Assembly (NCBI GenBank): GCA_025716855.1
Contig: JAIXMQ010000020.1
Location: 1 to 64,000, forward strand
Reading direction: 5' to 3'
From: Pilaira anomala
Taxonomy: Eukaryota; Mucoromycota; Mucoromycetes; Mucorales; Mucoraceae
DNA length: 64,000 bases
Below, piece by piece: positions 44,694 to 55,893 of this stretch. Position 1 is the stretch's first letter. Each line of letters starts with the position of its first letter. The notes under the pieces are model-generated. The model ran no database searches and was not told the DNA's origin. It worked only from the letters and a program-made list of their open reading frames with translations. A program made the translations under genes and the position numbers.

Positions 44694-45599
44694 AATTGTA
44701 ATAGGTTTTGGATTGAATTATCAGAATTTAGTGTTAATTCTACATCATGTATTTCCCATAGTCCGATAATTATTTTATAACATTGTATTGTGTATCAATT
44801 CGTATTGATGTCAATCTGTAAGTAATATAGTCATTTATTGTTTAAATGAGAGTTATGTAATATCCTTTTTATATGAGTAGTATAGGTCAAATACAACAAA
44901 TCCAATGAAAATGACATTGCATGGTTTGATAACTGTTTGGAGAGAAGGCCCCTCCCAAATATGCCAACAACATCGTCATCAAGCGAAACAGTACAAAAAA
45001 AATTGAAGTCATACCATTAAGAATCCGTTTTCTTTTTTTTTTTTTTTTTTTTTCTTGTAAAAAAAACAAAAAGTAAAAGCTAGCAATTGATAGTACCTCT
45101 ATAAAACTTTTGTCAATTATTGCCGCACCCCTATATCATCATAAAGATTCACTCTATCGTTCAAGAATTTTTTTGTTGATAAAAAATAAACAATGTGGAC
45201 GGGAGAGAGAGACAAATACCCCTTCTGAGCTGTTCAAAAGCAATATCATTGTTATGCAACAACTCAAAATCGAAAAAAATTAATGTAATACAACTTTGTG
45301 TATCTACAAAGCCCTTTCCCTCATTATAACAATAATTAAATATGTACTTATCATTGCTCCCATGCCTTCTTCAAATAAATATAAAATCCGTTTATAAGCT
45401 TTATATGTAGAGTCGTATTGAATTTAACCTAGATAGAATCATTTTGACAAGAAGCTGATCAAATTACGGGGTAATTAATTTTCAAGCAGCTGGGCTAATT
45501 AGCTTCAAGCATGTGATCAAGTCTGTCCCTTTTTTCTGGGCAATTTACCCTGACACAAGTATCAAAAGCATCTGGTATATTGAGAATGGAAGCACAGTA
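44694..45599. other. AT-rich intergenic region
   Basis: No gene recognised between the 153-aa gene and the Tc1-like element; one 20-nt T run near 45030-45053. Confidence 0.5.
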
Positions 45600-45677
45600 C
45601 AGTCAGCGCAACACTAAAGGGCGGTTTTTTAAATAAAAGGGTGGTTTTTAAAATTCTCTTTTCTTTACTTTTGTTAA

Positions 45678-47011
45678 ATGAGTTCATACTTTTTTTATGA
45701 AGATGGCCAGGGAAATATTTGTGATGAAAATGGGCGCGATACGATGGAATGCGAAGAAGAGATTAATCCCTTCCATCTAAAAACACTAACTCGTCTTCGA
45801 CTTTACTGCGAGAAGCAAAATACAGAGCAGAAGGACACTGAGATGGAAGCCTTAGATACTGAGATGGAGGAGATTGCCACCAATGTAAATATCAATAGGG
45901 TAGGAGTTATAACAACTACACCAATGATCAGAAACTGCTTTTTGTCTATTACAATAGGATTAAGTTGTTCAAAGCTGCCAAATCTGGTAGATTAGCAGGC
46001 GGTGTTGCTGAAAGAACTGCACAGAAATGGGCTAGGAGACTGAAAGAGGATAAAGATTGGAATATTTTCGAAAAACAAACCAATAAAATCAATAAATCAG
46101 CAGGCCAGCTTGATGAGAAGCATAAGATTCACCTTTTAAATCCTTATGACAGTAATCCTCAAGCCAGGGTTGTGGATGCAGTTTGTTCACTTACTGAAAA
46201 ATTCGAATCATTCACACTGAAAGAATCAAGTGTGAGAAGTTTCCTCAAAACAGAATGCAACCTTTCATTCAAAAAAATCACTCGTCATCCAGCTCCCAGA
46301 AACGATTCAACCAAAATTGCAAACCGCGTAGCGTGGGTTGAGAAGTGGAGCAAAACAGATATGGATTACCTTGAAAACTGTGTTTTTGTTGATGAATCAG
46401 CCTTCGATATCAATATGAGACCTCCAGGAGGATGGTCTATTAAGGGCACACCAGCTATTGTAATCACTCCTACCACCAGAGCAGTATCACACACAGTTTT
46501 GGGTGCAATCTCGGCGAAGTATGTCGTGTCAATGGAGCTTCGAAATCCTCAGGAACACACATTCAAAAGGCTAAAAATCGATTCTGGTAATCGCAAAAGA
46601 AAAGCAACATCAAAACCAAAGAAGCCTGCTTCCAAAGGAACTGTCACTGGCCATTATATGAATTGTATTCAGAAAACAATGGATGAAATGGATTGCATTC
46701 CGGAAATGAAAGGATATTATATAGTTATGGATAATGCACCAATCCATACATCTAACGAGATTGATACTATGGTGACAGAGAGAGGATATAAGTGCATTTA
46801 TCTCCCTCCTTATTCCCCTGAGCTTAATCCTATTGAGCAATTTTGGTCCATAGTTAAAAATAAGGTCAAACGTAGTCAATTTCAAACCAAAGAGGACTTA
46901 TCAACAAGAATAACTGAGGCTTGCAATAATGTTCCTCCAGAACATCTTCGAGCATTTGTACAACATTCGGTAAACATATTTGAAGATTGCTTAAAAGGCA
47001 ATCCTATCTAA
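45678..47011 (+). CDS. Tc1-like DD34E transposase
   Basis: Cuts and rejoins the element's ends by a DDE mechanism. I join 45678-45899 and 45965-47011 with a 65-nt intron, giving 422 residues. The N-terminal acidic part (MSSYFFYEDGQGNICDENGR) is followed by a helix-turn-helix region, LFKAAKSGRLAGGVAERTAQ then KWARRLKED, which likely binds the TIRs. Catalytic motifs: first Asp in CVFVDESAFDIN, second in YYIVMDNAPIHTS, and Glu in YSPELNPIEQFWSIVK. There are 34 residues between the second Asp and the Glu, the Tc1 spacing. A Lys/Arg-rich insert (NRKRKATSKPKKPASKG) between the Asp residues may be a nuclear localisation signal. The intron junction is inferred from frame and family similarity; the second exon alone is open for 348 codons. 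Confidence 0.88.
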
Positions 47012-47058
47012 TAAAATGTCACAAACAACTGTAAAAAATATCTACTGAGGATCAAAAA

Positions 47059-47200
47059 CCGCCTTTTGAGAAAATTGTAACCGCCTTTTGAGAAAATTGT
47101 AGCTGCCCTTTGAGAAAATTGTAGCCGCCCTTTGAGAAAATTGTAACCGCCCTTTTATTTAAAAAAACCGCCCTTTAATTTAAAAAACCGCCCTTTAGTG
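47059..47200. repeat. Subterminal 22-bp repeats at the right end of the Tc1-like element
   Basis: A unit close to CCGCC(C)TTTGAGAAAATTGTA starts at 47059, 47081, 47103 and 47125, exactly 22 bp apart. Further CCGCCC(T)TT blocks follow at 47147, 47168 and 47188, merging into the TIR. The left end has only two related blocks (AGGGCGGTTTTTT and AGGGTGGTTTTT, near 45617-45652). They may be transposase-binding sites (inference). Confidence 0.85.
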
Positions 47201-47212
47201 TTGCGCTAACTG

Positions 47213-48225
47213 TAAAAAATATTTTACGGATTAGTAAAAGGTGGTCGATACTAATGTTGCCGAAGCGAAGGATGACGAAGTGGCGCAAGCTTTTCCAGCC
47301 ATGCTTTATTTTCAGATAATATAATAATAAAAGAATAATAATATTACCTTTTTCCCTAGATCTTTTGAGCAAGCTAATACAATGATCCATTTTTTTTTCT
47401 GGGAGGGATTGAATAAATTCATAATAAACTGAATTAATTAACTAATAGTATCAGTACGGTCTTCGATACCAGGGTTGGGACTGTAATACTTCACCATCCT
47501 TTGGTTCGGCAACGCTAAGATTGTATGTCGTGTCTAACACAAGCCCTGTTGCTTCCTGTTCTCCGTATTAAAATTGAATTCTATATTTTGGTGCTATCAT
47601 AATGTTATCTTTTTTTTTTCTGTTATTTTTTTCTAGCAAGCCTAACTGAGGTGATTTTCGTTATGTTTCCTTTGGTTCACGTACACGAATCGTTGCCCCT
47701 TCTACTGCATTTCCAGCACTTTTAAAGTAAATATCTCTGAGCTGGTTACGTCCAATATCACTGCTAAGTCTCCACATAATATATCATTTTTTGTTGTAAA
47801 TTACAATTATAATTATTTTGTTGATTAAATGATATATATTGTAAAATATAATTCGATAGTATGTATATCGATATGCCATGTTTTCATCTGTGTTTTCTTC
47901 GGAATACTTACTGTTAATTCTGTTAGTGTTAAAGAATTGATCTATATTGAATACTTCTTCAAATTGGCCGTTTCTTCTAGTCAATACTTTTTTCGCTATT
48001 TTCAGCTCCGTTTTGTTATTATTTTTTGCCTGGGAGCACCCGAATTTGGTTCTTAATTTAGATACGATTACGTTGTCTCTGAAAAAGGAAATGAAAAGAT
48101 CCAGCCTAAACCCAAGTCACTGAGATTCTATATATTTCTTTTTTTTCTTTTGCATCAGGTGTTCCTAACCTCTTCTTCCCCTCATTTTTTCCTCTCTTTT
48201 TTTTATTTTTTTTCATAAATTATAA
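47213..48225. other. Region between the Tc1-like element and the second bZIP gene
   Basis: Contains decayed minus-strand coding remnants (separate entry) and the T-rich presumed promoter of the bZIP gene (about 48120-48225). Confidence 0.5.
47430..48056 (-). pseudogene. Decayed coding sequence of unknown type
   Basis: A minus-strand stretch from 48056 to about 47912 reads LRTKFGCSQAKNNNKTELKI and then AKKVLTRRNGQFEEVFNIDQ, ending at a strong GTAAGT donor. Downstream, at 47780-47650, two overlapping frames look protein-like (AVILDVTSSEIFTLKVLEMQ, and RNQLRDIYFKSAGNAVEGAT then IRVREPKE). At 47560-47445 comes GLVLDTTYNLSVAEPKDGEV then LQSQPWYRRPY. Stops and frame changes separate them. It is most likely an old gene or mobile-element ORF broken by mutation. 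The family is not recognised. Confidence 0.35.
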
Positions 48226-50009
48226 ATGGATTCTTTAAATTTCGACTGGCTTGATAACGATAAATCCATGACGAACTCACTTGTTGCTTCTACACCTGTA
48301 CAGAGTTCGAATGCCAGTAACGATATACTGCAATATCTTTTACAAGATACAACCGCAGACTTCACACCTCTTGTTGTTCAACAACAGCCACAATCAAGTC
48401 AGCTGACGGCAGACACACCTGCTAAAAACGAGTTGAAATCAGTACGATCGAAATCGGAATTTAGCTCATCATTATCCGTTATACAGAGAGAAGATAATTT
48501 CGTTACATTTGCGCCTATTAGTAATCCTACCACCAAAGCAAAAAGATCAACTGTATCTAAAAAATTTAAAACAAAAGACTCAATCTTTGTTACCGAATCG
48601 CCTCAAAATTCTTACAAGAAAAAGAAGAAGGCCAGTGCTCAATTGAGTAGCGGCGAAGAAAATTCGGACGATGATATGTTACTAGATGAGGAATTTGCTT
48701 CTTCTCCCTCTAAACTTAAAAACATGTCTGCAAAAGAACGACGCCAGTTACGGAACAAGATTTCTGCTCGTAATTTTCGAGTACGAAGAAAAGGTTGGTA
48801 TGATAAAGAATAATGATCACAGCTTGTATACTGACACACCAACTTTTTTTTTTTTTTTTTTTTTTTAAATCAGAGTACATTACACAATTAGAAGAAAAAG
48901 TTGAGTTACACGAACAAACCATCGAAGATTTAAAGCAGGAAAATTCAAAACTTCGAGTAGCTAATGACGAGCTCATGAAACAGTTGTTAAATCAACCACT
49001 TACACCTCCATCCTCAGACAATGTCTTGTCTTCTTCTGGCTCAGAAGGCAATTATTCTCCAGAAACTGAACCTGTAGCATCTATGTTCCAGTTCCAGCTA
49101 AATGACTTATATGATCTCAACTTATTTGATCAAACACAGCCTCAAGAGTCGGTTGATGCTAATAACTTATTTTATCTTAATCATGCTGTCATGCCAGATT
49201 GGGATATTCACCAGGTGCTTGGAGAAAAGGCAAGACCTATCACGTCCGGAGAAGATGAACGTGAAGCTGCTCGTAATCTCATTTACGAGTACCCTTTACT
49301 TGCTCCTGCTCTTATGTCCATTGTCGTTCGACACACTCTTTCATTAGAATATGTGGCTTCTATCGCCCAAGAGTTTTCTGAGTCACTCAATCAACAACAA
49401 GCATCAGAAGAAAACCTCAAGAAAAAGGAGATGTTGAAAATTGAGTCTGCAAATCCCTGCGAAAAAAAGAAAGAAGAACCATTTACCGATCAAGAGTTTT
49501 CCCGTATTGTATATAAATATTATCTCCATCTTTATCTCTTGTTACGCGCTCGTGGTGGATCTCACGAAGAAGTGATGGCAAAGTTTAAATATAACTATTA
49601 CAATAGTCCTACATGTTTCAAGAAATACAAGGAAACGTTGGCCAAAAAGAATCAAGCTAAATTTTCCACCCAATGTAAATCTTCAAGAAAGCAACAGTGT
49701 AACAGTTCATCAAATCAATGTAAAGCATCAACGTCAGCATCAACATCATCATCAACAGATTCATGCTGTAAAAAAGTCGCTCTATGCAATGTATCAAATC
49801 AAGTTAATTCATCTAAACTATCTACACTTCATACCTACTGTAAAGTAGCCAGCACTTTACTTAGGAACCCTTCTCGTATGGCCCACGTCAACAAGGTTTT
49901 AAGAAAAGAATTATCATTCAAACCAAACAAATATACCACACGTATTGAGGATAATTATGCTTCCATGATTGGCCCTTTCAAAAATCTTCGCATTGCAAAT
50001 TCATCATAG
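48226..50009 (+). CDS. bZIP transcription factor with a long C-terminal region
   Basis: Nuclear DNA-binding regulator of 567 residues in two exons (48226-48793, 48874-50009). The intron sits inside the basic region, uses an unusual GTTGGT donor and has a 22-nt T run. The basic region reads SAKERRQLRNKISARNFRVR then RK|EYITQLEEKVELHEQTIEDL, with the Asn and Arg of the bZIP signature and a Leu zipper. The N-terminus (MDSLNFDWLDND) is acidic and aromatic, as in activation domains. The basic region resembles those of fungal MeaB/Atf21-like factors (QLRNK-SAR-FR-RRKEYI), but this assignment is tentative. The C-terminus (residues about 300-567) contains YPLLAPALMSIVVRHTLSLE, a Cys/Ser-rich stretch (CKSSRKQQCNSSSNQCKAS) and a basic tail. 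Confidence 0.88.
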
Positions 50010-50323
50010 TAAATTATATAAATATTTATTCATTCATTCAATAAAGGTCCTTTTATGACAGCATTTTCTACCCGTAAATTAAAATCCTGATCGAATAAAA
50101 TCGAAAGATCAGACATGTGAATATATAAATGATTGTCTGAGAGACGTTTACTAATAGCAGAATAAATATCTTTACTTTTCAATCTTCAAGAAGAGTAAAA
50201 TATAGATTTATTAGTTCGTATTAAAGAGTTTTATGTTATTTCTGTATTGCAACTAAATTCGTGTAAATGTATATACATGTAGAGTAATACAAATCAGATC
50301 ATATATTTTATTACATGTATTTC
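50010..50323. other. Intergenic region between convergent genes
   Basis: 3' flanks of the bZIP gene and the NNRE gene. Nothing else recognised. Confidence 0.5.
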
Positions 50324-51278
50324 TCATACTTCAACTACTTGATCGCCACCAGGATATTTGGGAAGATCAAAGTTGAATTTTTCAGCCAAGGAAGGAGGTA
50401 CAAATCGACCACCCACAAAATGATGTTTTCCCTTAAAATGAGAAACACATTGTTTGGGGGTAGTTAAGGAAACAAGAACATCAGGTTGGAATTTAACCTG
50501 TTCTGTGGGACCCGATTCAACATCCCATCCCGATGGAATATCGACCGAGACAATGGGTTTAGTTGTACTTTCAAAGATACTGATTATATCTTTATAAGGA
50601 TCACGCACTTGCCCGTGAAAGCTGAACCCAAAAAGTGCGTCTAAAATAATATCAGATTTCTCGACAAGATCACCTACTACTGCGTCCTGGTATACTGGTA
50701 CACTAAGGTTTTTACATTGAACCAGTAAACGCTATAGAAATGTACATATATTTTTAATAAAGATACTCTATTACTTTCTCTCACTCTCTCACTCTCTCAC
50801 TCTCTGTTTAATACCTGATAAAGATCTTTTTCAGGTTGTTTGGGATAGTAAAGACTGGGCTTAAACCCGAAATGGTACAAATGTCTGGCAGCAACCAAAC
50901 CATCACCACCATTATTTCCTATTGGTTATTCGTTTCAGATTTGTCAGTTGGCATATGCAAAAAAAAAAAAAAACTATTACCTGGTCCAACACAGATTAGA
51001 ACGTTCGGATTTTGTTTGTTATCAAACGATTTTTGAACTGCTTGAGCTACACTAAGTCCAGCTAATAATAATAATTAATTATTTAGGCATAATACACGTT
51101 TTTGTTCACATTATTACCCAGTTCCATGAGTTGGTCAATGGAGAAACCTCCAGCACCTGACATGAGCTCAGCGTCAATAGCTTGAGCAACTTTTTGAGAA
51201 ACACTCTATTAGGAATATATGTAACGTGTTATATTTTAACAAGTTTATTATTAGCAACATTCATACCTTTAAGGCCAT
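50324..51278 (-). CDS. NAD(P)H-hydrate epimerase (NNRE, YjeF N-terminal family)
   Basis: Repairs damaged NADHX/NADPHX by epimerising the R form to the S form, which a dehydratase then converts to NAD(P)H. Five exons (51278-51267, 51205-51118, 51061-50981, 50918-50815, 50731-50324) give 230 residues. Exon 1 is 12 nt (MALK). Motifs: [18 protein letters not shown] at the N-terminus, the phosphate/NAD site [41 protein letters not shown], and [12 protein letters not shown]. There is no mitochondrial presequence in this model. It is divergent from acetyl-CoA synthetase, with 193 bp between start codons. Confidence 0.93.
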
Positions 51279-51470
51279 TTTTTTAAAAAAAAAGTTAGAT
51301 AGAGAGACGAGAAAGAAACACTTTGTAGCCAATCACTAAGAATTTCCTCTTGTAATGCTTTTTTCATTTGAAACATAGCCAAAGTTAAATCCCAGAAATC
51401 GTATAAAGCTAAAAAGAAAGAAACCCCTCGACAAGATACCTCTCTCTTTAACAAATAGTTATAAAAAAAG
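51279..51470. promoter_or_regulatory. Shared 192-bp divergent promoter of NNRE and acetyl-CoA synthetase
   Basis: The only sequence between two divergent start codons must carry both promoters. I see no clear TATA box; there is a short A run (51283-51291) and GAAA/CTCTCT-rich sequence. Co-regulation is possible but not shown. Confidence 0.5.
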
Positions 51471-53695
51471 ATGTCTAATGAAACAATTTACCCTGTACCA
51501 GCGAAACTATTAAAGGATCCGGTACCTTATATTACCTCCCTGGAAGACTACAAAACCCTTTGGGAAGAAAGCGTATATGATCCTTCTCAGTTCTTTGCTA
51601 AAGTATGCTAAGAAAAAAAAAATTTTTTTTTTGATCCGCTGTATTTATATATTGTATTGTAGGCAGCCAAAAAATATTTGCATTGGGACAGACCTTTTCA
51701 AACTACTCAGATAGGTGACTTTCATGATGGAAATATAGCTTGGTTCCTTGAAGGAGAATTAAATGCTGCTTATAACTGTGTAGATAGACACGCGATCGCT
51801 ACTCCTGATAAGGTAAAATTTGCGTATACTTTTTTAAAAATGAGAAAACCATTATATACTAACTCTTCTTTTAGATTGCTATTATTCATGAAGGTGATGA
51901 TCCAAAGGATGTCCGTAAAATTACATATAATGAACTCTTAATGCAAGTGTGTCGTATGGCCAACGTATTAAAGGAGCAAAATGTACGTAAAGGAGATAAC
52001 ATTATCATTTATATGCCAATGATTCCGGAAACGATAATTGCCATGTTAGCATGCGCAAGAATTGGGGCTGTTCATTCTGTTGTTTTTGCCGGATTTTCTG
52101 CTGATTCACTTCATGACCGTATTGTTGATTGTGGTACTCGTATTGTCATTACTGCAGATGAAGGTAAACGTGGTGGAAAATTTATAGCAACAAAGCGTAT
52201 TGTAGATGAAGCACTTAGAATTAAAGAACATGCACATAGAGTGGAACGAGTGATTGTTTGTAAACATACAGATTCAGATATTCCAATGGTAGAGCATCGA
52301 GATATTTGGTGGCATGAAGCTTCGGAGAATACTAGACCTTTCTGTCCTGCTGTATCAGTGAGTTCAGAAGATCCCTTGTTTCTATTATATACTTCAGGTT
52401 CTACTGGTACACCAAAAGGTCTTGTACATACAACTGGTGGCTATTTGCTTGAGGCTGCTATGACGGTGAAATTCATTTTTGATTATCATCCTGACGATAT
52501 TTATGCATGTACAGCTGATTTAGGATGGATTACAGGTAATACACATTTACACGCACAATAAATTAAAGTTATTAAAATAAAAGTTGTATAGGCCACACTT
52601 ACATTTTGTACGGTCCCCTTTGTTTGGGCGCTACTACAGTTCTATTTGAATCAACACCTACATATCCAACTCCTTCTCGCTTTTGGGAACTAGTCGAGAA
52701 ACATAAAGTAACCCAGTTCTATACAGCACCTACTGCTATTAGAGCCTTAAAACGTCTCGGTGATGAATGGGTGGATGCATGTGATCTTTCTAGCCTCCGA
52801 GTAATTGGGTCTGTTGGCGAACCGATCAATCCAGAAGCATGGAAATGGTATTATGAAAAAGTAGGACATAGTCAATGCGCTGTTGTAGATACTTATTGGC
52901 AAACGGAGACAGGATCTATTGTTATCAGTCCGTTACCAGGTGCTACGCCTACGAAGCCTGGATCTGCTACTTTCCCTTTCTTTGGTATTCAGCCTGTGAT
53001 CTTGGACTCTACAACTGGAAAAGAATTACAAGGAAATAATGTGACAGGTGTGCTTGCTATCGCTAAACCTTGGCCCTCCATGGCTCGTACAGTGTATCGT
53101 AATCATCATCGGTTTATGGAGACTTATCTCCATCCTTATCCAGGCTATTACTTTACTGGCGATGGCGCTACACGAGATGAGGAAGGATATATATTTATTA
53201 ATGGTCGTGTTGATGGTAAGAATGACTATATAATAGTATAAATGCGTTGGTTGTTTTATTAATCAAGGATATCGTTACTTAGATGTGATTAATGTATCTG
53301 GGCATCGTCTTTCTACAGCCGAAATAGAATCTGCATTAATTCTTCATCCAGAGGTAGCAGAAGCAGCAGTGATTGCAGGACATGATGACTTGACGGGCCA
53401 ATGTATTCATGCATTTTGTACGTTAAAGCCACTGACTCATGACAACCCGGAAGAACTGATGAAGGAGCTTATTTTACAAGTGAGAAAGACAATCGGACCG
53501 TTCGCCAAGCCAAAGACAATGTTTATAGTGCAAGATTTACCAAAGACTCGATCAGGCAAAATTCTTCGTCGTATTCTGCGTAAGATTGTAAATGATGAGG
53601 CAGATCAAATAGGTGATACTTCCACTATGGCGGATGAAAGTATCATTCACCATTTAATTTCGATTGTGAAAGGACGTACTTTCAATACATTATAA
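51471..53695 (+). CDS. ACS: Acetyl-CoA synthetase (AMP-forming)
   Basis: Makes acetyl-CoA from acetate, ATP and CoA for lipid synthesis, acetate growth and protein acetylation. Five exons (51471-51602, 51663-51812, 51875-52535, 52592-53215, 53283-53695) give 659 residues, the usual length. Motifs: [19 protein letters not shown], the AMP-binding P-loop [68 protein letters not shown], and the C-terminal catalytic lysine in [10 protein letters not shown], which is the regulatory acetylation site in this family. For the last intron I chose the acceptor at 53282 because it restores the canonical [13 protein letters not shown]; an upstream AAG acceptor would add five residues. No C-terminal PTS1 (ends NTL), so cytosolic or nuclear location is likely. 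Confidence 0.96.
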
Positions 53696-53998
53696 ACCCA
53701 ACACAAACACATACACTTATTCTAAAATCACATATATACATTTCTCTGTCTTTCTTTTTACCATAACATGATAATGCAAAATAATAATAATAAAAAAAAA
53801 CCTCCCCTTTTATAAACCATGGTACCTTGCATAACAGAAATAAAAAAAATCCATTTTTTGTGTCAAAAAAGATGCAATCACAGGAATTGAGTCTTTTTTA
53901 TTAATTTACAACGTAATAAAAAAGCGATTCACATTTTTGTTACTGAAGTGTTGTATCGTTTTTTATTTTTGGGTTATTTTCATAAAAGTCGAAAGAAT

Positions 53999-54309
53999 TT
54001 AATGAGCCTTCTTGCCGGAGGCGTCTATTTTAAAATAAAGTGTTGTTTAGTTAACAAGTAATGTTTCGAGCAAAGTATTATGAAGACAACTTACTAGCAG
54101 GGTTTCTAGGATCGTTCTTGTATTCATCACCTATAAGTTAAAAGGAAAAAATAATTAGAGCTTTTTTCGTTACATATTCACTTTTTGATCCTACTCTCGA
54201 TCATGGCGCTTTGGGCCTTGGCAACCAAGTAGAAGACAACAACACCACCAACAATGAAGGGGGCAGTAGGACGAAGAACAGGAGTAGACCACTTGCGCAT
54301 ACCGAACAT
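53999..54309 (-). CDS. ATP18: Mitochondrial F1Fo ATP synthase subunit j (ATP18/i-j family)
   Basis: Small single-span subunit of the Fo part of the ATP synthase in the inner membrane, involved in dimer and peripheral organisation. Three exons (54309-54195, 54130-54095, 54024-53999) give 58 residues, against 59 in yeast. The protein starts MFGMRKWSTPVLRPTAPFIV, has one membrane span (FIVGGVVVFYLVAKAQ), then DEYKNDPRNP (the family motif KNDPRNP) and a basic end (ASGKKAH). No complete frame is longer than 41 residues in any exon, so simple ORF finding misses this gene. Confidence 0.9.
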
Positions 54310-55893
54310 TTTTAAAATATATTTAATTAGTGGAAAAAAAGAAGTTACTTTAAAAAAAATATATAAAATAATATTGGGCCCAAAAAAAAAATTGGAGAGC
54401 AGGGGATTTGCCGGGCCTATGGACACTACAGAAAGTGACGTCGCGCCTGGCTTTCAATAGAAAGCTTTTTCATGATTTTGCATTTGAATAAATGCCCTTA
54501 CAATAATTATGTTTAAGCACCCTCAAATAAAATTATGGTAGCTACAAGAGGTTTTAAGCTAGCAAACTGATCACTTTTTTTTTTTTAAAAAAAAAAAAAC
54601 TCAAATTGAGTCAAGGTTGTAAGATTTTCAAAACATTTATAATAATCTCTGAGTGACAAGCGTGTTGGAACTTGGCCCCTTCTTCGATTGTCTTGAAAAT
54701 GATTACGATACAGCGTTGTTTTATTAGGCGTAAATAATACATAATTAACGAATTTGCCGGGAAATGAAGATTTTTAGTCTGAAATTTTTATACAAAACTA
54801 TATAGTAAAAGGGTGTGCATAATAAACTAATGATCGTTTAAATATTCTGTTGTAAACTTCACAGTGTTGGGAAACCTTCTTCAAGATAGGAATCTCAATT
54901 ATAATTAAAGATAATACCCAAAGATACATAAATATGTTTGGACGGTTATCTCGAAAAGTAATAATGTATAACGATAATTTGACAGCAAAATGAAAAAAAA
55001 AAAAAATAGCCTTCATATTACGAAACACGTGTAAGCTGATGTGTCCTGATATGCCGTAGAAAGCGCGCGAAAATGAAACTTCTGTTAAAGATATATCGTA
55101 ATTATGTTTGCATCTGTTGAACACTTTAAGGCAATTCGATTAGAAATTCAAAGGAGATTTAAAAAATAGCTAAACAGAAAAAAAAAACAAAATCAGTTTC
55201 AAATATCAATCGTAAGACGTTTCTTAATTTAAACAGTTCATAATTTGGATGTGTAACAATTGTGACAAAAGTCTATCAAAAGTCAATGTTCTCCGTTGTA
55301 AAAATAAAGGGCCTGGCTTTCAATAAGATTCTCATCTTGAGAACAGATGATATCATTTGTTGTCTGCGCAAGCGTTAATTCACACTCCTGTCAATCAAAG
55401 TTGACTGATCCAATAGTGAGGGTGGGTGGCACTTAAAAAGGCAATTTAAAGCTAGTTATTACGTCACATAGAGCATGCTGCCAATAGAATTGGAAATTAT
55501 TGAGATGTCAAAATAATAGGTCATTATAAATTTCTGCTTTTATGAAATGGAAAAGAACACGAAGTACATAAAAGGACTATGCATTTTGGAGAAGGAAATT
55601 AATGCAAAACAGATTAAATAAGACAGCTTGAAAAAACTTGAAATAAAAAAATGTAAAACGCTTTGTCTGAAACTTTTTTTTCTAATATAAGCCACCTAGT
55701 ATTTTCCTTTCCTTGTAATAATTCAAACAGATTTTTTGACGTGGTTTAAGTATTTTGTATTACCAAAGAATTCTTTCCTTTTATAAACTCCTTTTCAAAC
55801 AAGTTAAATAACTATAGCGTTTTTTTTTTTCAAGAGAAAAAACTATTTTATTCTATTTTCCACTTTAACGTAACCTAAAAAAAAAAGTAGAGA
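54310..55893. other. AT-rich intergenic region
   Basis: Carries the presumed promoters of ATP18 and the LARP gene. A 108-codon minus-strand frame (55124-54798) has no recognisable motif and AT-rich codons, and is not supported. No repeats or RNAs recognised. Confidence 0.5.

Larger units (their letters stand above)
45600..47212. mobile_element. Tc1-like DNA transposon, apparently complete
   Basis: 1613 bp bounded by TA dinucleotides at 45598-45599 and 47213-47214, the target duplication expected for Tc1/mariner elements. The terminal inverted repeats begin CAGTCAGCGCAACACTAAAG on the left; the reverse complement of the right end reads CAGTTAGCGCAACACTAAAG. They match over at least 35 bp with one mismatch seen. 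The interior encodes a full-length DD34E transposase with no internal stop after removal of one intron. Seven spaced copies of a CCGCC(C)TTT block sit at the right end. Nearly identical TIRs and an intact frame suggest a recent insertion. Confidence 0.9.

Noticed and set aside
54798..55124. 108-codon minus-strand frame in the ATP18-LARP intergenic region
   Set aside because: AT-rich codon use, no recognisable motif and no splice partners.
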